DNA from: Ferruginibacter sp.
GTDB taxonomy: Bacteria; Bacteroidota; Bacteroidia; Chitinophagales; Chitinophagaceae
Reading direction: 5' to 3'
DNA: 64,000 nt
Assembly: GCA_025963635.1 (NCBI GenBank)
Contig: JAOQAK010000061.1
Location: 62,001-126,000, forward strand
Notes under the pieces: model-generated
What the model was told of the DNA's origin: nothing
The model's input: only the letters and a program-made list of their open reading frames with translations
Database searches by the model: none
Position numbers and translations under genes: made by a program
In this document: positions 1 to 8,581 of the stretch, in pieces
Position numbering within the stretch: position 1 is the first letter of the stretch
Layout of the letters: each line of letters begins with the position of its first letter

Positions 1-1157
1 ATGGATGGGGATATGCTTTTGCCGCTGCGGGGGTTGGCCTCGTCATCGGTATGATTGTTCTTGCATTCAATTTGAAACATGTAAGAGAGGGTGATATAAA
101 GAAACCGGTTCAGGCAGAAGACATGCCTTTGTCTAAAATTTTTTTGTACGTATTCCTGCCGGCCATTATTGCTGCTATTATCGGATGGGTGGTACCCAAT
201 CAAATCTTTGGTCAAACCATTATGGGAAGTCCGGCCAACGATGCCTTTATTTTTGCATGTATTCCCATCATTGCGTTTTACGTTTCATTGTATGTAAAGG
301 CCAAGGGGCAGGATAAAAAAGGCATTGGTTCTCTCCTGTTTATTTTTACTATCTCGATTGTATTCTGGACCATTTATAATCAAAACTCTACCGGGCTAAC
401 CTTATGGGCTGAAAAACATACTGACCGGGCTGTTTCCGCAAGTACAGAAAAATTTGCCGGCAAGCTTGGAATGTTACAAACGGTAACCGATACGCCGAGG
501 TTGGTAAATAAAGTAAATGAGACCTTTGTAAATTTAAAAGACGATAGCGGGCATATTATCCAGGGAATGGGACCCGATCCATATTTTAACAATGTTCCAA
601 AAGACCAGTGGCCAAAGGGAAAGGATGTGAAATTAGCCAACACTGAATTATTCCAATCTATCAATCCTTTATTTATTGTTCTGCTCACATTGTTTTTTGT
701 TCCTTTCTTTGATTATCTCCGAAGGCGAAATAAGGAACCCTCAACCGCTTCAAAATTTGGGATGGCTTTATTTATCTCCGGCCTATCCGCTCTTGTGATG
801 GTTTTTGCGGTGATGTCTGTTCCTTCCATTTACGGATATAAAGCAGCCCCGGCATGGCTTTGGGGCACCTATTTTGTGTTCACGATCAGTGAGATATTTT
901 TAAGCCCGATCGGCTTGTCACTGGTTTCCAAACTTGCACCCGCCAGGCTTACTGCCCTGATGATGGGTGGATGGTTTTTGTCAACTTCCATTGGAGGAAA
1001 GATCGCCGGTGTAATGACCAGTTTCTGGGACGATTTTACCGACAAAAAAATATTCTTTCTTATCCTGGTGATTGCCGCATTTATTGGTGGCATACTGATC
1101 TATTCAAGGATAAGATCGCTCAACCAAATTCTGAAAGATAAAACCGGTTCGGCATAA
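1..1157 (+). CDS. POT-family peptide/proton symporter, 5'-truncated
   Basis: This is the C-terminal part of a proton-dependent oligopeptide transporter (MFS superfamily, inner membrane) that imports di- and tripeptides. The reading frame is open from base 3 to the TAA at 1155-1157, so the gene starts upstream of the window and the ATG at 51 is internal. Several hydrophobic helices are visible. The segment FWTIYNQNSTGLTLWAEKHT resembles the POT motif around FxxxxEQ, although Glu is replaced by Asn here. A hydrophilic stretch between helices (about residues 120-200 of the visible part) is typical of the longer Bacteroidota versions. The next gene also encodes a peptide transporter. The family call is firm; substrate is inferred from the family. 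Confidence 0.88.
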   Translation, partial: GWGYAFAAAGVGLVIGMIVLAFNLKHVREGDIKKPVQAEDMPLSKIFLYVFLPAIIAAIIGWVVPNQIFGQTIMGSPANDAFIFACIPIIAFYVSLYVKAKGQDKKGIGSLLFIFTISIVFWTIYNQNSTGLTLWAEKHTDRAVSASTEKFAGKLGMLQTVTDTPRLVNKVNETFVNLKDDSGHIIQGMGPDPYFNNVPKDQWPKGKDVKLANTELFQSINPLFIVLLTLFFVPFFDYLRRRNKEPSTASKFGMALFISGLSALVMVFAVMSVPSIYGYKAAPAWLWGTYFVFTISEIFLSPIGLSLVSKLAPARLTALMMGGWFLSTSIGGKIAGVMTSFWDDFTDKKIFFLILVIAAFIGGILIYSRIRSLNQILKDKTGSA

Positions 1158-1173
1158 AATAGCTCCTCATACG

Positions 1174-1200
1174 AAAGGCGATACAAATTGTATCGCCTTT
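1174..1200 (+). terminator. Hairpin terminator after the POT gene
   Basis: A perfect 12-bp inverted repeat (AAAGGCGATACA and TGTATCGCCTTT) with a 3-base loop is followed by a T-rich stretch. It lies 16 bases after the POT stop and before the OPT gene, so the two transporters are probably separate transcripts or only partly coupled. Confidence 0.7.
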
Positions 1201-1232
1201 CTATTTTAACTTCTTAAAAAAATCCATATTGC

Positions 1233-3278
1233 ATGACTGAAAAAAAGACGTTCCACCCATTTGTATCGCCGCAAACCATCATGAAAGAACTGACGGTAAA
1301 GTCAGTATTATTAGGCAGTTTATTTGGCGTTATATTCGGCGCCGCTACAGTGTATCTTGCCTTGAAAGCAGGACTAACAGTTTCTGCTTCTATCCCTATC
1401 GCGGTGATCGCAATCACCTTAGGAAGGAAATATTTCAAAACCACGATACTTGAAAACAATATCATTCAAACAACCGGAAGTGCCGGTGAAAGTATCGCAG
1501 CGGGCGTTTCATTTACTTTGCCGGGATTTTTGTTTCTTTCTTCACCTGATAGCGCTTCTTATTTTAATTACGTCACGATATTGATACTGGCGATTGTAGG
1601 TGGTATGCTGGGTACCTTGCTGATGGTGCCGTTAAGAAAAGCATTGATTGTAAATGAGCATGAGACCCTGCCTTATCCCGAGGGCACCGCCTGCGGTGAT
1701 GTTTTAAAAGCAGGTGAAAAGGGCGGCGATTTTGCCAGGACTGCTTTTTGGGGTTTGGGTGTTGCATTTGGATATGCCATTTTGCAAAAGATATTACATG
1801 TGATTGCCGAAACACCCGTGTTTGTGACAAAACAGGTGAACAAATTTTTTCCTTCAGCACAGGTAAGCGGAGAAATTACCCCCGAGTATTTAGGAGTTGG
1901 TTATATCATCGGGCCAAAAATTGCCGGCGTGCTGGTGGCGGGCGGGGTACTTAGCTGGCTCGTGCTGATACCACTTTTAGCATCGGTTGTGCCGGCAGAC
2001 ACCATTGCAACACAGTTGGTAAAACTCGGGTACCTCACCAACCTGGCGTATGACGGCGGTAAGGGCGGCTGGAATGCTGCCACCCATAGTTTTACCAATT
2101 ATCCTTCGGCAATTTATTATGCTTTTATCCGCCAAATCGGTGCCGGTGCGGTTGCTGCAGGTGGTATTATTACACTGTTCAAAACCATTCCCACCATTGT
2201 AAAGTCAATCAAGGGAAGTGTAACATCTATTAAAAGCAACGCAGCTGATGCAGAAACGAACGTTGTTTTACGAACAGAAAAAGATCTGAATATAAAAATT
2301 GTGGGATTCGGAAGTCTCGGACTGATCGCTTTGATTGCACTGCTTCCACAGGTGCCCGGCGACAGCATTTTGCAAAAATTATTAATCGGGGTGTTAGTAA
2401 TAATATTCGGAGCATTGTTCGTTACCGTCTCCTCCAGGATTGTTGGATTGATCGGATCTTCCAATAACCCAATCAGCGGCATGACGATCGCCACGGTGAT
2501 GGGCACCAGCCTGATCTTTATGGCTGTGGGCTGGACAGGGCATGCATATGAGCCATTGGTGCTGGTGGTTGGCGGCATGATCTGTATTGCTGCTGCAAAT
2601 GCGGGTGCCACCTCCCAGGATTTGAAGAGTGGTTATATCGTGGGGGCAACGCCACGCAACCAGCAAATAGCGTTGTTTATCGGTGCAATTGTTTCATCTG
2701 TTGTTATTGGCATCACTATTAAATACCTCGATAAGCCTACCAGTGAGATGGTGGCCCAGGGCATTCATCATGCCATTGGAACTGAAAAATATCCTGCGCC
2801 TCAAGCGACCTTAATGGCAACATTGATCAAAGGAATTCTATCTTTTAATCTCGATTGGCAATATGTTTTTGTGGGTGTTTTTGTGGCCGTTGTAATGGAA
2901 CTATGTGGCATTAAATCTTTAAGTTTTGCCGTGGGTGCCTATCTTCCTTTATCTACCACTTTACCGATCTTTATTGGCGGAGCCATTAAAGGATTGGTGG
3001 ATATAAAAAAGAAAAAAGAAAACATTGTAGTAAACACCGAAGAGGATGAATTAGGAAAAGGTAGTTTGTTTGCTACCGGGCTTGTGGCCGGTGGAGCAGT
3101 TGCCGGTGTGGTAATTGCTTTCCTTAGCGGGAGTGATAGTGGTGATAAATTTTTAAAGAAAATTACGTTTGAAGAATCGCTGAGCACTGCGTTAACCACC
3201 GGTGGCTATTATTTTATGGGCGTATTGTTCTTTGCCACAATGGGATGGATGTTGTATAAAACAGCACTGAAGAAATAG
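1233..3278 (+). CDS. OPT-family oligopeptide transporter
   Basis: A 681-residue polytopic membrane protein of the oligopeptide transporter (OPT) family, which takes up peptides or metal-peptide conjugates with protons. The N-terminal segment (TVKSVLLGSLFGVIFGAATVYLALKAGLTVSASIPIAVIAI) and the LPYPEGTACGDVLKAGE segment near residues 145-165 are characteristic of prokaryotic OPT proteins. About 14-16 hydrophobic segments run to the C-terminus, with a charged KKKKE loop near residue 590. The length fits the family. It follows a POT transporter in the same direction, suggesting a peptide-uptake locus. Whether the substrate is a peptide or a metal chelate cannot be told from sequence. Confidence 0.92.
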   Translation: MTEKKTFHPFVSPQTIMKELTVKSVLLGSLFGVIFGAATVYLALKAGLTVSASIPIAVIAITLGRKYFKTTILENNIIQTTGSAGESIAAGVSFTLPGFLFLSSPDSASYFNYVTILILAIVGGMLGTLLMVPLRKALIVNEHETLPYPEGTACGDVLKAGEKGGDFARTAFWGLGVAFGYAILQKILHVIAETPVFVTKQVNKFFPSAQVSGEITPEYLGVGYIIGPKIAGVLVAGGVLSWLVLIPLLASVVPADTIATQLVKLGYLTNLAYDGGKGGWNAATHSFTNYPSAIYYAFIRQIGAGAVAAGGIITLFKTIPTIVKSIKGSVTSIKSNAADAETNVVLRTEKDLNIKIVGFGSLGLIALIALLPQVPGDSILQKLLIGVLVIIFGALFVTVSSRIVGLIGSSNNPISGMTIATVMGTSLIFMAVGWTGHAYEPLVLVVGGMICIAAANAGATSQDLKSGYIVGATPRNQQIALFIGAIVSSVVIGITIKYLDKPTSEMVAQGIHHAIGTEKYPAPQATLMATLIKGILSFNLDWQYVFVGVFVAVVMELCGIKSLSFAVGAYLPLSTTLPIFIGGAIKGLVDIKKKKENIVVNTEEDELGKGSLFATGLVAGGAVAGVVIAFLSGSDSGDKFLKKITFEESLSTALTTGGYYFMGVLFFATMGWMLYKTALKK

Positions 3279-3292
3279 CATGTTCCCGATAT

Positions 3293-3334
3293 AATTATAA
3301 AAGGCGGACCGTGGGCCGCCTTTTATAATTTTTT
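3293..3334 (+). terminator. Strong terminator after the OPT gene
   Basis: A 15-bp perfect inverted repeat (3293-3307 with 3316-3330, core AAAAGGCGG/CCGCCTTTT) surrounds an 8-base loop and is followed by TTTTG. The A-run on the 5' side means it could also stop the convergent minus-strand gene. Confidence 0.88.
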
Positions 3335-3390
3335 GCCACATCAGAACACGGGAGAAAACCCACGCGAATGACCATAAAAACCAACTGTTA

Positions 3391-3675
3391 TCAGCTATTG
3401 GTTGCTTCCGGTAACACTTCATTCAGCTTATTATCATCTACGAACTTATCTCTTACTGCAGCAAATTCAGTGTTTACCGCGGTTACTTCAACCAAAGCCT
3501 GGTCTACTTTTTCATGAATATCAGGTAATCTTTTATCGAGAAGGCTATTTCCAAGATTAATGTTATCGGCTTCAAGCTGGGCTATCTTCTTTAACAAGGA
3601 TGTCTGGCTATTGGTGATGTCTTCCAGTTCACGCAGCATCTTATCCATCATGTGCATTTTTTCAATCTTTTCCAT
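3391..3675 (-). CDS. Small coiled-coil protein of unknown function
   Basis: A 94-residue acidic protein with heptad-like hydrophobic spacing throughout (for example LLKKIAQLEADNINLGNSLL), predicted to be a coiled coil without signal peptide or membrane segment. The ATG is preceded by an A-rich leader typical of Bacteroidota translation starts. It converges on the OPT gene, with the strong terminator between them. No family is recognised. It could be a small scaffolding or stress protein. The start and the existence of the gene rest on codon-like composition and the intact frame only. Confidence 0.5.
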   Translation of the reverse strand: MEKIEKMHMMDKMLRELEDITNSQTSLLKKIAQLEADNINLGNSLLDKRLPDIHEKVDQALVEVTAVNTEFAAVRDKFVDDNKLNEVLPEATNS

Positions 3676-3942
3676 TGTAATTTTTTTTAATCTTCTGCCA
3701 ATTACAATGCCATCTTGGTTTTCCAGTATTCTTCCACAAAGCCGCCGTATAGCAAAACAGGCTGGATGAGGAAGGTATTGCCCATATAAAGAAAAATAAA
3801 TTTTGTTATCTACTTAAAGCCTGACTTACAATGCAGCCAATGCTACCAGCATCGACATTTCCATAATGAATGGGCGAAATTATTACAGGGCCACAAACCT
3901 TCGGCAGCTGCCGGCAAAGCTTCCGTTGTTGATTGAGAACAC

Positions 3943-4326
3943 TTAAGCCGGCACATTCATTACACCCAGTTGTTCCATCAAAGCCATTGAATCTGCAATT
4001 AGCCAGTGATGTACGATTTTTCCATTTTCAATTTCATAGCTCACAACAAAAGGAAACTCAACCGTGCGATGGGTGGGCAATATACCATTGAATTCTCCTT
4101 CATGACTACCTTTGAAACGTGCCCTGATCACTACCCTGTTTCCCTCCGCTGTCATTTCATCTGCAAATAGTTCGTACCGGGGAAACGCTGTATCAAAGAA
4201 AGCAATATGCTCCTTCAATTCCTCATCTGTCATATACCTATCCACCAATTCCCGCGTTTTTATTACGCCGCTAAGGGCATTAAAATAGCCGATAATAAAC
4301 TCCTTGTTTTGTTTTTGTTGTTCCAT
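3943..4326 (-). CDS. SnoaL-like / NTF2-fold protein
   Basis: A 127-residue soluble protein with the layout of SnoaL-like (ester cyclase) proteins: an N-terminal helix containing YFNALSG, a middle part where the chain starts again after FFDTAFPRYELFADEM, and a C-terminal strand pair with ENGKIVHHWLIADSMALMEQLG. That end is the family's typical signature for a cone-shaped NTF2 fold. Its chemistry cannot be assigned, since the fold hosts cyclases, isomerases and binding proteins. It lies 66 bases downstream of the AraC-type regulator on the same strand and is the obvious candidate target of that regulator. Confidence 0.8.
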   Translation of the reverse strand: MEQQKQNKEFIIGYFNALSGVIKTRELVDRYMTDEELKEHIAFFDTAFPRYELFADEMTAEGNRVVIRARFKGSHEGEFNGILPTHRTVEFPFVVSYEIENGKIVHHWLIADSMALMEQLGVMNVPA

Positions 4327-4392
4327 AATAAATAGTTTTTATCAAAGTTACCCGGCAATGCAAGTGCTGGTTAGCTCGTTTGTTGCGATTTT

Positions 4393-5259
4393 TTATTCAT
4401 TTGTTGCAGGCGCATTGCTACGGCGGAAAACGGAAGGTGTTACAGTATATTCTTTTTTAAAAATTTTTGTGAAATGGCTTATGTTTTGAAACCCCGTTCT
4501 AAAAGTTATTTCGCTAATGGTACAATCGGTCGTTTCCAACAATTCTTTAGCTTTTTTGAGCCGCATCGCTTTGATATGATGGGCCGGCGCCAGTTTGATA
4601 AGATATTTCAGGCGGCGAAACAATTGCGTTCTGCTTAAAGACATTGCCTTACATAAAGCGTTGGTATCAAAGTGTTCATTTTCCAGGTTTACATTTATGA
4701 GCGCATTTATTTTTTGCATAAAAGCGGCTTCCTGTGGGCGGTGTTGTTCAAGCGTAGCTATTAGTTTTTCCGTTTGTGTAAAATGCGAACTCAATCGCTT
4801 TTGAATTTCCCTGTAAAATTTCGGAAGATTGTTACCGGAACCATTTACCCCGGTCAACTGACTTGAAGTGAAGGCCTGCTGTTGTAAAGGAATAAGAAGC
4901 CGGTAGATCGTTCCCCCGGCCGATTCGAAACCGGTAAATGAATATGCAGTTTGAGCAGAAACTTCATTTACCCGAATCAGGTGAATGCCGGTATTTTCTA
5001 TCTCTATCAATAAGTGTTGATGGTCGGAACTATAAAGTACCCGCATCTTAATCTTGTTTTTTGGGGGCAGCAAATTAATAATGTTACAGATCAGCTGAAG
5101 AAGCGATTGCGAGAGTAAAAAAGGATGATAGCGTATCACCTGTTTTTTTATAGCTGACGAAAAAGAAATGTGCACATCATTCGCTGCTGCATAAGGTTGT
5201 AAGCTTTGCGACAACAATTTTAAAAATATTACAATATCGGCCTCGGCGGGATAAATCAT
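4393..5259 (-). CDS. AraC-type regulator with degenerate HATPase-like N-terminus
   Basis: A 288-residue protein. The C-terminal ~100 residues (about 183-283) are a double helix-turn-helix AraC domain, with LSRTQLFRRLKYL as the first recognition region and ISEITFRTGFQNISHFTKIFKKE as the second. The N-terminal ~130 residues look like the end of a histidine kinase. QLICNIINLLPPKNKIKMRV (55-74) resembles the N-box region, IEIENTG (85-91) resembles the G1 (D-x-G) box with Asn in place of Asp, and AGGTIYRLLIPL (114-125) resembles the closing strand. No phosphoacceptor helix or receiver domain is seen. It may be a remnant of a hybrid two-component protein, now perhaps a ligand- or partner-sensing regulator. 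It is probably transcribed with the SnoaL-like gene. Confidence 0.8.
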   Translation of the reverse strand: MIYPAEADIVIFLKLLSQSLQPYAAANDVHISFSSAIKKQVIRYHPFLLSQSLLQLICNIINLLPPKNKIKMRVLYSSDHQHLLIEIENTGIHLIRVNEVSAQTAYSFTGFESAGGTIYRLLIPLQQQAFTSSQLTGVNGSGNNLPKFYREIQKRLSSHFTQTEKLIATLEQHRPQEAAFMQKINALINVNLENEHFDTNALCKAMSLSRTQLFRRLKYLIKLAPAHHIKAMRLKKAKELLETTDCTISEITFRTGFQNISHFTKIFKKEYTVTPSVFRRSNAPATNE

Positions 5260-5732
5260 ACTATTTTTTGAATAACTGGAAATAATTATATGGTGCTGTG
5301 AAAATTTAGCTAAACAAGATTGATAACCCAGTTAACACCCTTATACAAAAAATCTTTCCACAACAAGTTAAGAAAATCCTTTTCCATTTTTTGGCATTTT
5401 CATGCCTCACATTTTTTACGGAAGATTTTTGATGGGAAGTTGTAAAGGGATTGAGGAAACCCGCATAATAGCTACCAGTTATGGTATTGATAAACTAATT
5501 GCAGATAATAAAACTGTAGTGAATGTCAAAGGAACACTGCCGGAGCTGACAGCGAATTTGCTTTAAAGATTATAACGTGACACAAAACCGTCCGCTATAA
5601 TGCTAATCCTTATAAGATTTTTTGAGATAATTATCTTTAGAAGATGAAAACTGCATAGGTCAACTTATCTATTCCCCTGAAAGTTAAAATGAGATAGCAC
5701 CCGGTAAATAGCGATGTAGCAAATTGTTTGAA
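5260..5732. other. Gene-poor intergenic region
   Basis: 473 bases between the AraC-type regulator and the DUF1501 gene, whose 3' end faces this region. Apart from a 54-codon open frame on the plus strand (separate entry), I see no RNA gene, strong hairpin or clear promoter. A divergent promoter for the AraC-type gene should lie in its first ~100 bases, but no good TAnnTTTG box was found there. Confidence 0.5.
5402..5566 (+). pseudogene. Short open frame, possible gene fragment
   Basis: A 54-codon plus-strand frame from ATG to TAA whose later part (GIDKLIADNKTVVNVKGTLP) reads like real protein with alternating beta-strand hydrophobics, unlike the surrounding non-coding DNA. It has no signal peptide and no recognised family. 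It may be a decayed remnant of a larger gene or a small protein; the evidence is weak. Confidence 0.25.
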
Positions 5733-6926
5733 TTAAATGAAGTGTAGATACTTCCCTGCCTGGCCTAGAATCAGCTGATCATCTGCCTGCAACCATCTAT
5801 TTAACACCGTTGCATACACATCCCTGAAATCTACCTGGTACTGAAGATCACCATCCTTTAAATCGGAAAGGTCAGGCATTGCATTCAACAAGCCTTTTTC
5901 TTTTAGCCCACCACTGATAAAAAACATATTGTTGGCTGTTCCGTGATCTGTGCCGCCGCTTGCATTTTGAGTTACCCTTCGCCCGAATTCACTAAAAGTC
6001 ATCAGCAACACATCTTCAAAACGGCTATTTTTTTTCATGTCAGCGGTAAAGGCTTCTACAGCGCCGTTCAATTCTGTAAACAATCTTTTTTGCTGATTTT
6101 CCTGGTTCACATGGGTATCAAAACTGCCTAATGAAACATAATACACTTTGGTGTTGATATCAGAAAGGATGAGTGAGGCAATGGTTTTTAAATCTTTTCC
6201 GAGCGCTGTTGAAGGATAGCTTTCTGCAGAGGGATGTAATTTACTTTGCTGGAAAATGTAGTCTGCGCTGCTCAATGTTCCACTCATGGTTTTATAGAGA
6301 TAGTCGGCCGTTTCACCACCGCTATGATGATCCGCGTTGATCTCCCTGAAATATTTTTCATTGCTGGTATTGTACAATTTCCGCGGGTCTTTGAATGCGA
6401 GGCCATTTGCATTTTCACCTTTTAACGCAAGGCTCAATACATCATCAATCTCTACCGCCTGGGTGGGCTTATCACATCCTTTACACTGAGCATCGAGGTA
6501 CCTGCCGATCCAGCCTGTATTGATATAATCCTTACTATTGCTGGCGCTATGCCAGATATCCATACTTCTAAAATGTGAGCGGTCGGGGTTAGGGTATCCT
6601 ACACTATTTAAGATGGCCATTTCGCCATTGTCATGCAACCCTTTAAAAGCCTCCAGTGCGGGATTGAGGCCAACCTCGGTTGTTATAGACAGCGCCTTGT
6701 CCTTTGCGATCCCTATTCCCGGCCTCGACTTATAATAAATATCATTCTGCACAGGAATCACCGTATTCAACCCATCGTTTCCCCCGCTAAATTGTATCAC
6801 CACCACCACCTTATTCCCCGGCGGCACCATTTTAGGCTTTTCAAAAGCCTTCAAAAATTTGGGCAGCATAAAGGAGGCCGTCGCAAGGGAACCGATTTGT
6901 AAAAACTCTTTGCGTTTGATAAGCAT
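5733..6926 (-). CDS. DUF1501 family exported protein
   Basis: A 397-residue protein with a twin-arginine-like or Sec-type N-terminus (RKEFLQIGSLATASFMLP) and the DUF1501 signatures VVVIQFSGGNDGLNTVIP (about 40-57), HFRSMDIWHSAS (about 117-128), SLGSFDTHVNQ (about 266-276) and FSEFGRRVTQNASGGTDHGTAN (about 309-330). The family is related to sulfatase/alkaline-phosphatase-fold proteins and its activity is unknown. It lies 42 bases downstream of a DUF1800 gene on the same strand, a pairing widely conserved across bacteria, so the two products probably work together in the envelope. Confidence 0.92.
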   Translation of the reverse strand: MLIKRKEFLQIGSLATASFMLPKFLKAFEKPKMVPPGNKVVVVIQFSGGNDGLNTVIPVQNDIYYKSRPGIGIAKDKALSITTEVGLNPALEAFKGLHDNGEMAILNSVGYPNPDRSHFRSMDIWHSASNSKDYINTGWIGRYLDAQCKGCDKPTQAVEIDDVLSLALKGENANGLAFKDPRKLYNTSNEKYFREINADHHSGGETADYLYKTMSGTLSSADYIFQQSKLHPSAESYPSTALGKDLKTIASLILSDINTKVYYVSLGSFDTHVNQENQQKRLFTELNGAVEAFTADMKKNSRFEDVLLMTFSEFGRRVTQNASGGTDHGTANNMFFISGGLKEKGLLNAMPDLSDLKDGDLQYQVDFRDVYATVLNRWLQADDQLILGQAGKYLHFI

Positions 6927-6968
6927 AAAGATCTTTTTAATTTTTGCTGGTGCAATTTGGTGTGATAC

Positions 6969-8423
6969 TTAACACAACTGGTATTCAGGAGTGCCCATCA
7001 AATTAATGATAGCGCTTTTTATATAGGCTTCCCGGCTTTCACTGTGAAGGTATTTGGCAAGTATAACATTGCTCACCCTGCTTTTCGTTTGAAGTACCGT
7101 TTCCGAAATTTTGGGCAGCAGGTCTTCCCTCGTAACTTTTTCAAATATCTTTGTCACCATTGGCCAATCTACTACGGCTGCGCTATTTCCGATGCCAAAG
7201 CCAGTATTTTTCTTTAACTTCTTCTTTTCATCCTGCATTTGCCCCATCATTATATCGTCATCATTTTTAGGATGAATATTGACCACCTCATTGGCTGCAA
7301 TCATCTGTGGAATCCGCAATCTTAGCATGAGTGTGCTACTATCGATCCAGCTTTTCCCACCGGGCCATCCTGCAACATTGGGTGGGTAAAAAAGTATTTG
7401 GCCCAGTGCCCGCTGAAATAACAATTGCGCCGAATCATTCTCCAATTCCATTGGAAGCAGTCTTCGCATACCCACTATCAACTCTACCGGTGATTTGATC
7501 TTTGCGCCAACATTTTTTTCATCATAAAACCAGTCGCTGGTAAAAATATCCTCCATCAACTTTTTAATATCGTACTCATTTTCATAAAACCGGCCCGCCA
7601 GCCAACTCACTCTTTTTTCATCAGCTTTTTCATTTACAAAATACCTGTAAATTTTTTGGGTGATGAACCATGCGGTTTGCTTTTGTTCCAATAAAATATC
7701 GATAATGTCATCGCCGTTGAAGTTGCCGGTCTTACCTAAAAATGTTTTACTTCCATCATCATGCTGGTTATTCCTGAAAACAAATTCGCCTTGCAGGTTG
7801 AAGCCCCATCCTGTAAATGCCCTGGCAGCTTCCTTCACGTCAGTTTCGGTATAGTTGCCTCTTCCCATTGTGAACAGTTCCATTACTTCCCTGGCAAAAT
7901 TTTCATTGGGCCGCTGCTTCCTGTTTTGCTGGTTATTTAAAAACTGGAGCATGGAAGGACTTTTGCTCACAGCCCTCAGAAGGTCGCTGAATTTCCCTGT
8001 CGCATTCGCACGAACAATGTGTAACAGTTGCTGTTGGTAAAAAATATTGATCACCCTGCAGGCAAAATGACCATGCCAGAACAAACTCATCTTTTCCCTG
8101 AACTGGGCTTCGCTGTTGATCATTTCATCCATCCACCGGAGATTCAGGTTTTTGAGGTCTTCCCTGGATTGTTCCCGAATTGCTTTTTTTTGTTCAGTAG
8201 ATAATTTTTGCAAATGTCCGAGGTCCTGCATGCCCTTCATCAAGCCATCAGCAAGATTGTTAGCCACTTCAATTTTCAATGGCTCTTTTGAGGAGGTTTC
8301 CAACAGGCGGTTCCATAATTTCTTTTGGGAAAGGCTGTCCAGGCTTGCCGCATTCTCAGCCATCGGACCAAAGGCCGCACGCCACAAAAGATGTTGATTC
8401 TTTACCCGGTTGGAAACTTGCAT
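6969..8423 (-). CDS. DUF1800 family protein
   Basis: A 484-residue protein with DUF1800 hallmarks: LLWRAAFGP at the N-terminus, REKMSLFWHGHFACRV (about 108-123), NFAREVMELFTMGRGNYTE (about 174-192), AARAFTGWGF, and PPNVAGWPGGKSWIDSSTL near residue 360. No signal peptide is obvious in the first 30 residues, which is unusual for a partner of an exported DUF1501 protein; the true start could differ. It is the first gene of the DUF1800-DUF1501 pair. Function is unknown, and the conserved pairing is the best clue. Confidence 0.92.
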   Translation of the reverse strand: MQVSNRVKNQHLLWRAAFGPMAENAASLDSLSQKKLWNRLLETSSKEPLKIEVANNLADGLMKGMQDLGHLQKLSTEQKKAIREQSREDLKNLNLRWMDEMINSEAQFREKMSLFWHGHFACRVINIFYQQQLLHIVRANATGKFSDLLRAVSKSPSMLQFLNNQQNRKQRPNENFAREVMELFTMGRGNYTETDVKEAARAFTGWGFNLQGEFVFRNNQHDDGSKTFLGKTGNFNGDDIIDILLEQKQTAWFITQKIYRYFVNEKADEKRVSWLAGRFYENEYDIKKLMEDIFTSDWFYDEKNVGAKIKSPVELIVGMRRLLPMELENDSAQLLFQRALGQILFYPPNVAGWPGGKSWIDSSTLMLRLRIPQMIAANEVVNIHPKNDDDIMMGQMQDEKKKLKKNTGFGIGNSAAVVDWPMVTKIFEKVTREDLLPKISETVLQTKSRVSNVILAKYLHSESREAYIKSAIINLMGTPEYQLC

Positions 8424-8529
8424 GAAGGAAATTTAGGTTAGAGGAAGGGTTGTATTCGCCAGCGTTTTATATGACCTGATGGATTGAGATTAGTTTAACG
8501 GTAAGATAGAAATAACCTAAAACAAAACG

Positions 8530-8564
8530 GCTAATGAGACGTTGTATGACTCATTAGCTGCAAT
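8530..8564 (-). terminator. Terminator of serS (minus strand)
   Basis: A 9-bp inverted repeat (GCTAATGAG at 8530-8538, CTCATTAGC at 8550-8558) lies just beyond the serS stop. Read on the minus strand it is followed by CGTTTTGTTTT, as in a weak intrinsic terminator. Confidence 0.6.
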
Positions 8565-8581
8565 AAAGATGTTAAAGAAAA

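Noticed and set aside
2117-2611. Long minus-strand frame inside the OPT gene
   Set aside because: Reads entirely across the well-supported OPT transporter in antisense; composition is that of a shadow of hydrophobic codons.
5402-5566. Assigning the 54-codon frame to a glycoside hydrolase
   Set aside because: Only a loose beta-strand resemblance; too short to support a family.
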